A stretch of DNA of 64,000 nt from Pogonophryne albipinna (taxonomy: Eukaryota > Chordata > Actinopteri > Perciformes > Artedidraconidae): NCBI GenBank assembly GCA_028583405.1, contig CM053253.1, positions 12,349,112-12,413,111 on the forward strand, read 5' to 3'. Numbering within the stretch: the first letter of the stretch is position 1; every line of letters begins with the position of its first letter. The notes beneath the pieces are model-generated. The model did no database searches and was not told where the DNA came from. It saw only the letters and a program-made list of their open reading frames with translations. The position numbers and the translations under genes are program-made. Below are positions 55,806-64,000 of the stretch, piece after piece.

Positions 55806-58800
55806 AATCCTTGTCATTATACGATCAAATCCTTTTTTACAATGTATACCCACCGAGTTATGCTGAGTTCGCTACTTGTATAACTCACTTTCATTTAAAA
55901 AACGAATGTTTAAAATGCATTATTTTTTAAGTCTGCAATGCTTATGCCGGACAGGAAGTCAATTTAGGCCTGGCAGAAACCCTGGTGTTTTGGCTCTCCC
56001 CTGAGCAGTCTCTCCAACCTGCTGCCTCCTTCTCCTCTACCTGCCTGATCTTTAGTTTTTCTCTCTGCATAAGTGCTTACACAGAAGCATAATAACTTTG
56101 GGGGATGGTGACTTTAACTGTTACATTCTCCCCATTTTTGTTGTCCTTCTCTCATACGTGACATGATTGCAAATGTGTTACTTGCGTTTTTCATTTGTTA
56201 TTGTGTGTGCGTTTGAATCTCTCTATAGTGTCTAGTCCTGTGGGGAATAAAGATGATCAGTCTCTAGAGAATCTTCACATCTTTACACGTTCATATGCAG
56301 AGCTCCCCGCGGGCTCTGCCGCCGTCTCAGCATATCATCTGCAGACAGTTAAGACATCTCAAAGTTAAAAACGCTGAGTTTACTTATTGAGTTTTGACAT
56401 TGTTCCTTCAATCCCCTCTAGCGTTATCCTGACTGGGGTTCTTTATTCCCTTCTGAATTGTACTGAGCAAAACCTGTACTTTATTGGACATACGTTAGTG
56501 TCTTAAAACATAACATTTCTTTCTAATGGGAGAGTGTGTAGAAATAAGGAAAAAATAAAAGATACATCTCAGTGATCAGAAGAGATAACATGCCTATTTA
56601 TATGCTACAGGAAAGCAGTTAGCGAAACGTGCGCAGCATCATCAAGTCACTTCACCGTTTGGAAAGAGTGAAGAATTTAATCTTAGGTAGAGTTTCCGCT
56701 GCATCCTCTTTAACTTGCAATAGCAATCAACACACAAGGCCACGCGAGGCTCCAGAAAGTCCGGATTATCATGCAGAAGCACCCAGGACCCTGCCCCCAC
56801 ACTCTATTAAAACATCCACCCCACGGTGTATGATGCAGTGGGAAACACAGGAAATGAGAAGTGGTCCCCCCCACTGGGCATGGCTCACTTCATGGGTTCA
56901 GATATTTATACTTCAGGGTCATTGAACTAAAAAAAGGGGTCGTTCCACCTGGTTTCCCTGGAAACTAGGAATCAATTCTAATCTAAGTGGGATTGTAAAG
57001 AGATTTTTCTTTTTGGGCATTTTCAAGTAATTTGAATTCCTCTGAACAGACTTCACATGAATTGTCGTTTTATGCCCTTTTTATTTTATGTAAGACTTTT
57101 CTGAAAACATTAGTTGTTTATTTCAACCGCTCAGTTATGTTTTCCTAAAATATTTTTAGTATGGCCTCTCTCTAGTTTCAAAGGACATGAAGCTAAACAC
57201 ACACAAACACATGCTTACAGACTCAGTGTGTATACATAATATGACAAGTAAGTACATGACAGCATTAATTTTAAACAGCAATTAAATATATTACATAAAA
57301 ATGATTATTCCATGCAGCCTTTTTCCTGACAACACTTCAGCATGACTCAATGAGAACATTTAGTCTTTCTTCTGTCTTTTGACAAACAACTTTTATTCAG
57401 TACACCTTTTATTTATTATAGAAATGGAGAAAACTATGTTGCAAATCTCCCTTAATCTTACATGACAGTAACATCAATACTTAAAGTTTCTCTGCTGTAA
57501 AAATTAAAGAAACTTATTTTTTAAGCTGACCTTCCCATAACACATCTATACGACTGAATGCAATGAGCTTTCTTGTACTTAACTATGTGTGTGGGTGGTG
57601 TGCTGTTGGAAGGCAGCACCTTACGACTCCTCTACCTGTCCCACGGCCTTCAATGTGGGTGCATAATACAAGTAAAATGTCACCATGATAAATCTAACCT
57701 TTCCGGGGAGCCCTTAGTGGCTGCATACCTGTGTACTAGCATTAATAACCAGATTTATCAAAGGGAAGTTTTCAGTTGCATTACTGTTTGGGGAGTAATT
57801 GCTGTCAGCGCTGCGGGTCATACATCCTGACACCTCAATCATAGCAGCTCAATAAATCACACAAAAAAAAGTTCACATCTGATGTTCACTTTCCCCCTGC
57901 GCTGGCTGCTAACTACAAACGGCTGCGGGACCGAACTGAGCGAACACTGTGTCTCTCATTATTCAAACTCCTGTAGGCTTACATCCAGGTACCATTTTCC
58001 TTGTGGGTGAGAACAAGTTAACGACATTAAGTGAGCGCCATGTTCTTTCTCCAGATTTCTCCTAATAGACTCAGCCAGATAATCAAGTTCCACCTTGGGT
58101 TTAAACTTTTAAACCGGTAAGCAACCCCTCCCCCTGTCGGTTTCCATTGCTCTGTATATTAGTTACTGTGACAATTCACAGTCCGTGCCATTTACCTTGA
58201 GTGAAGGGGGCAAAAGTCACATTATTTTAATTATTTGTTGAGAAAGCATCGGGGGATTTATTAAACAGCGAACATATCTCTTGTGTGGAGGGTCCTTTCC
58301 TCCTTGTTAAGGCGTGTAAATGATCACTCCTTTGAAAACCTGATGGGATGAATTTAAGCTCATGAGGAAAGCCGCTGTGTCATGCATCAGGCAAACAGTT
58401 TGTGAAAAGAATACTTCTAATAGACCAATTGATTATGTGATTGTGAGTGGCAACAGTATACATGCTCATAAAGCTATTGGTAATCTATAAGTATTTTGCA
58501 GAAACTTCTTTGAATCCCAACCTCTATTTTGAACTTTGAGGCTTAAAGTAGGTGTAGGTGTTGATGAACTGTAGGTTAAAATAATGTGTTGGTATAAGGT
58601 TAATTGCATAGACTCTCTTGAAAAGAGAATAGTAAGTAACTCTTCTCTTCTTCACAGTGACTGAGAGCTGAGCACACTGCAACTTAAAGAAAACACATGC
58701 AAATAAAGAAAACACAATATTTGATGACATATGCAATTTGAAACGGTACAAAAAAAATGCAGCAAATAGAAACACGAGGAGGATTTGAAGCCTTTTGTTC

Positions 58801-61720
58801 TATTTGCATGTGTTTTGTTTAGCTCTCTGGACAACATTACTTCTGGACAGTCTCTGTCTTGTGTTTTCTGAGCTATATACACTGTTGAATAACGATGCCC
58901 CTGCATACATGTAAAAGAATCCATGCATATACAGAATAATGAAAAAAAACCTTTTTACCTGTTCACTTGCCATTCCACAGGAATAGCAGGTGTAGTATTC
59001 CTACATGTTTTATGAATGTTTGGATTGAATGAAGAAAGGTATTTTGCATAGCAGTTCACCAAAGCCTCAGCAGCTCCGGTTTGAATTTGACTTGTTGCCC
59101 TTAACTGGCTATCTTTGGCTGTGCTATGTACAAACAAAAGGATTGTAATGTTGTTAGGACCATGACTCTGTAATTTGGACAGTCCATCACAATGCGTCAG
59201 ACAGACAGACAGACCAACTGTCCCCCACTGCCGTCAGCCAATTTTGTCTGTCACACCCCCCCCCCAAAAAAAGACTGCTTTGCTCGTGGAGCTCTTTATC
59301 ATTCAGCCACAACAGTGTTCCTGATTGTGCATTACATGCTTGTCTCCGGCGTGGAGTATACTGTAAGTACAAGCGAAGCTCCTGTTGCTGATTGAGGGTA
59401 AATGTGGACCTCCAGATGTGTTATTCTTCTTTCATTGTTAGACCCGTAAGGAAAGATAGATGGAGCCTGTCTGCCTGCAGATAATCTGATTATGGGACCA
59501 TTAATAAAACATCATTCATTAAGAGGCTGTATCAATCCGCTGTCAACATCAAGTGGTTCTCTCATCAAAGAATAACAGAGTGAGGTGGAAAGAGAGACAA
59601 CGACAGGAGACACTATTCGTCACAGTAATGCTCTGTCCTTGTTATGTATTTTACAAAATCCCATTTTGTATTGATCATGTTGTCTTAACGTGCCTCTGCA
59701 CTCTAGGGAGGCAGTTAAACAATGTAAATAATTGATTTAGGCTCTTCTATTGACAGGGTAGTGGAACTGTATGTTAATCAAGTTAACTCAATTTTCCTAT
59801 TTCACTTTTATGCTTTGTGATTATAGCTTTTCTATGTGCATTATTTGCACCTTTCCGTCTCACTTATTCCTCCATCTCTTTCTCCATTCTTATAAATGCT
59901 TCTCCTGCGGCAGAGTGACAATAGCTGCCCAGCCTCCGGATCCCACAGGGCCTTCATTATGACTGACTATATTATGTAAAGCACTTAAAATGCCTAGTTA
60001 TGCTCCCTGCCTGGCTCTATTTTAGTTCCTAAGTGCTGCAGTCTTCTGACTGATGGTCCTCAGGGACCTTACGCATTGGGTTTGAAATATTTTTCTCATA
60101 TTGTCTCCTCACTTAGCAGTATATCTTCAGACACAAACACCTTCTATCAGAATGGGTGACAGTGTCGAGTAAGTGAAAGCAGGGCTTAGACTCCTGAGAT
60201 GAATATAATGTGCTTGTAAAAACCAAATGAATGATAATTTTTTGGAGAATTTCAATATGTAAATTACAATAGAGAACTTTTGAATCATGAAATACATGTT
60301 TGCAAAACTCATTTCAAATTCCTACTATTTTAATTTCCTTCCCCCCGATTTCTTCATCTTTAAATGCAATAATTTCTCGGTGGGAAGATGATTCAAAACA
60401 AATGCTTACATAATTAAAACATAGCCATGGGTGAGAAAATAATTGATACTCAACATTTCAGGAAATTCGAAGCTGTTGTGAAGCTGTTTTCACTGTGATT
60501 CATGGTTGGTGATAACATAATGGAATCCGAACATAGAAGGTTATATCGTATGTGTGGCATTTTCTCCACGGAGAGACATTTAATTGAATCTCCCCCTGCG
60601 TTTCCACTGATTGCACTGTAGCCCCTTTTCAACCTGAACAATTTCCATTCTACTCAACTTGCATACTGCGCTGAGCTTTGAGTGGGTGTGTGTGCGCTCA
60701 TCTGTCTGTGTGTGTGGGTGGATCAATGTGGGTGTGTACAAATTATTGAGAGAAAGTAGTAAAAAGTGATTGTGGATTTTGTCTTGGCATTGTAGGTGGA
60801 ATTTGTGGCGCGTGTGATGGATTTGTGTCTGATTGTCTCTGAAAATCACCATGAACAGAACCGAACAAATCCCTAATTGGTTTGGCTCTATATTTACAGC
60901 AGATATGCCTGCAGTGAATTGCTGTCTCCCCTGAAACAGGTTTCTTATGATGCTTCCCTCTCCAGAGCGCTGGTTCATATGCAAGTCGTCTCCAGGTTGC
61001 ACTCAGAGCTGAAAAGATGGCCATGCATTCTCTATAGAGAATGTAAGTGATTGGCTCAGCAGGTGACTGGAAACAGAGATGATTCGGCCATCGCTGAGCT
61101 TCTGACTATCTTTTCTGGTTCTCGTTCATTAGGTCTCCTATGGGGGAACTTCTCTGTTGGGCCCATGTCTGCTCCAGCAGCCAGAGCAGATGGCCGACTA
61201 TTTACATGCAAGGAAGCCCATCTAATGCAGGCGCTGTGCTGCAGCGTTACCAGCGACAGGGGAAAAGGGTTGATGGAATTTAAAGTAAATTAGCTTTATG
61301 ATACGTAAACGTTTACTGGAGCCCCGTGAGTCAACCCTTTGGGTGTTCTGGTGAAGGTAGAGGAGAGCAGGAAATACATATTTTACAACTTCAATTAATG
61401 GATGTTTTTCCTTCCATCAAACCCCGCTTATATACTATTTATGGTCAAAAAGTCATTCAAAATGTATTGTATCTGTATCGTTACTGCTAGAGTCCACCTT
61501 TCTCGTGCGGTTGTTCACATGGTATTCATGAGTACTTCAGTGTTAGGGTTACCTTGTAATTATATTCCAAATGAAAAAGATATATTATTGCAAATAAAAA
61601 AAATCAAGGGGGCTTTACAGTTTGAAAGAATCGATTAAAAGATATCATCAGGCAAATCGTTTCCACACAATAAATGTGGTCTCTATTCTTGTTCTACAAA
61701 ATATGATTTAATCATTAGCC
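55806..61720. other. Non-coding, mostly unique; small inverted repeat
   Basis: No supported gene; frames at 56629-56925 and 60580-61024 lack known domains. An inverted pair AAAACACATGCAAATA (about 58691) and TATTTGCATGTGTTTT (about 58801) encloses about 100 bp and may be an old MITE. Poly-C/A at 59258-59272. A TG-rich patch lies near 60690-60740. Confidence 0.5.
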
Positions 61721-61808
61721 TGAATGTACGGAGCCCTGGAGGGTTCATGGAGAGAAAAATAAATAAAACGTGGCCACGTTTTACTTTCTCGTTCGCACGA
61801 GATACCTT

Positions 61809-61917
61809 CTCGTGCGCACGCTTTAGTAACTCGTGCGCACGCTTTAGTAACTCGTGCGCATGAGTTACTAAAGCGTGCGCACGAGTTACTAAAGCGTGCG
61901 CACGAGTTACTAAAGCG
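61809..61917. repeat. Palindromic array of 21-bp units
   Basis: Two and a half units of CGTGCGCACGCTTTAGTAACT run up to about 61860 and are followed by two and a half units of the reverse complement. The arms pair almost perfectly over about 50 bp. Each unit also holds the self-complementary core CGTGCGCACG. Confidence 0.95.
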
Positions 61918-62036
61918 TGTGTGTGTGGGGGCATTTGTTTATGATAGTATCGTTCGTTCCGGTGCACTCCGGCAGGACTATAGCACATCGAGATTAAGAT
62001 TAAACACATTTCTTTCACTTGGGAATACACTTAACT

Positions 62037-62361
<325 letters not shown>

Positions 62362-62861
62362 TCTTCTCAGATTCTGCTGAGTTACACGTTACTGCCTCCA
62401 GTGCCTTGTACGACGAAGCCAGTTCAACAGACCCTGGATTTGGATATGTTCGATTTACCCGGTTTAACTAACCCTAACAAACGCGATGTCTATAAGCGGT
62501 CCTACGAAGCTGGTTATCAACTCAGTAAATCAACATTTGACCAATCACAAACATGGAGACGCGTGCTGACAGCGCAGCGTCATACTTCATGAATGAATAG
62601 TGTAAATAGCAAATCCTGCTTCGTACAGGCCACTGGTGCCGCAGAGATTTCATAAAGTGAAGGAGGTTTTCCTTCTATAAAACAGCTGTGGGCAGCAGAT
62701 ACTGTGAGTCACGGACAGGAATCCCTCAATTTAAATAAAACGAGGCCACGCTTTATTAACTCGTGCGCACGCTTTATTAACTCGTGCGAACGAGAAAGTA
62801 AAACGTGGCCACGTTTTATTTATTTTTCTCTCAATGAACCCTCCAGGGCTCCGTATGAATG

Positions 62862-64000
62862 TATGTGCGTATAATTCATAAATTTTACTTATACTTATAT
62901 ATTATAACATTCTTGTGGAGTCATTAGGATATTGGGCTCTAAAAATAGACTCACAGCCATGAAAGGTTAAAATGATCTGCTGTTTGCAAACGTCAAATGC
63001 CCAAATTTGATTCATAGCTTTTGCTCTGAATACCCAGACACACTAACTAAATGGCCCTCTATTGGCGTTAAAAAAAAAAAGGGGAGTATAATGCATGCTA
63101 TTAGGCTCAGCTGGCAAATAATGTCTATACCTGCTAACTAAAGAAAGAAAAAGGAAAATAAAATCTGTTGGGTTTATTCACTCCTCGGCTGAAAGCCTCA
63201 CTGTCCATCTTACCTCAGAAAGCCTTATCAGGTAATTAACGTCATGAATGGAGGTTTAATGACCCTCACATCAACCTTGTTTAAAGGAAGTAGAATTAAA
63301 GATGCTATCTGGACATGTAATAATGCAGGAAGAGCCGGGGTAGCAGGGAAGGCAAGCCTGAGCATCAATGTCATCGTTCTGCTGATCAGGCGCTGAGAGT
63401 TCAGCTCCTGCATTATGAGAGCCCCCCTGCTCTCTGCAGCAGACGCAGAAGAGTTCACACTCAATAATTGGTCTCTGACCCAGCATGACCATGTCTGAGC
63501 TACAATTTGGATGGAGGCGGTAGTTGCAAAACAAATCACAGATTAAGAAACTATCATTAAATGAAAACAGTTTCCCAATAAATGTAGGAGTACAATATAT
63601 AATTTGAAAAAAATTCAGAATTGACAAAAACAACTCATTGAATACTAGTCTCATCCTTATACTTGCAGAATATAGTGCATACAAAGCCTTTTTCCGATTC
63701 AAACGGCACAATCAAAGGCCATTTTTTTTGTTTTGTTATTAGTTTGGTACGGTTTTAATGGGTGTTGGAACATCCTTGTATTGTAATCATGACCAATCAA
63801 CTCAATTGATTTCCTTTCCTTTAAAAGCCGTGCACTCTGTACGAGCATGCTGAAGCTGTTTTATGATGAAGAGGCCGGTCTGAAGGGGATCCTCTACAGA
63901 ACCTCACTATACTCTTGTCTGAAGTGGGGCTGAATAACAACAGATGGATATACAGCTTCCGACATTTAAGGCAGGGAGGAGATTACACATCAGGGAGTGT
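62862..64000. other. Non-coding, no gene seen
   Basis: Minus frames at 63228-63539 and 63271-63711 overlap in different frames and show no domain. A ten-base A run lies at about 63070-63080. Nothing else supported. Confidence 0.5.

Noticed and set aside
61683..62030. Repeat protein (THALVTRAHALVTRAH...) on the minus strand
   Set aside because: Produced by the 21-bp palindromic DNA units, whose length is a multiple of three; no promoter or homologue.

Overview
This window is vertebrate, almost certainly ray-finned fish (teleost), nuclear DNA. The support is a Tx1-clade LINE with a CCHC-type ORF1, an L2-type LINE with the usual fish 3' tail, several hAT families with BED-type zinc fingers, TTAA-flanked and Harbinger-like elements, tRNA-derived SINEs, and five very long uninterrupted (CA/TG)n arrays. 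I found no host protein-coding exon, tRNA gene or rRNA gene that I could defend. Everything that looks like a gene belongs to a transposable element, and most of these copies are broken. The window is best read as intergenic or large-intron DNA; the species cannot be named from it.

Layout. 0-12.7 kb: a (TG)70 array, a hAT remnant (about 1.95-2.4 kb), a Harbinger-like remnant with a MADF exon (about 2.45-2.87 kb), a hAT remnant at 4.4-5.1 kb, a tRNA-derived SINE at 8.7-9.0 kb, and unique-looking AT-rich DNA between them. 12.7-21.65 kb: a nested cluster in which an outer hAT holds a second BED-finger hAT, which is split by a third hAT with a perfect 8-bp target duplication. The third hAT holds a SINE, and a nearly full-length but disabled Tx1-like LINE appears to sit in the SINE's TTC tail. 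21.65-45.3 kb: mostly featureless DNA with a TTAA-flanked element (22.9 kb), a hAT remnant (25.6 kb), an L2 LINE 3' fragment (29.05-30.0 kb), a second kind of SINE (32.3 kb), an LTR-like block with tandem repeats (36.0-37.1 kb) and microsatellites at 26.5, 33.6 and 39.4 kb. 45.3-55.8 kb: a second transposon-rich zone with a Harbinger-like element carrying a MADF exon, a TTAA element holding a 1.2-kb fold-back element, a hAT with exact 8-bp duplications, another TTAA element with an internal MITE, and beside it a short hAT that keeps a BED-finger ORF. 55.8-64 kb: unique-looking DNA, then an unusual 1.1-kb terminal-inverted-repeat element (61.7-62.9 kb) with palindromic 21-bp units and an internal (AC)116 array.

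The elements form a record of insertions rather than a pathway. Exact target duplications (8 bp for three hATs, TTAA for three elements, 7 bp for the fold-back, 6 bp for the 61.7-kb element) allow relative dating by nesting. Observations most worth following are the multi-layer nest with its LINE between two TTC runs, the strand-specific excess of the word TTTTA in the LINE ORF2 sense strand, the two MADF exons of identical length and intron phase, and the 61.7-kb element of unknown superfamily.
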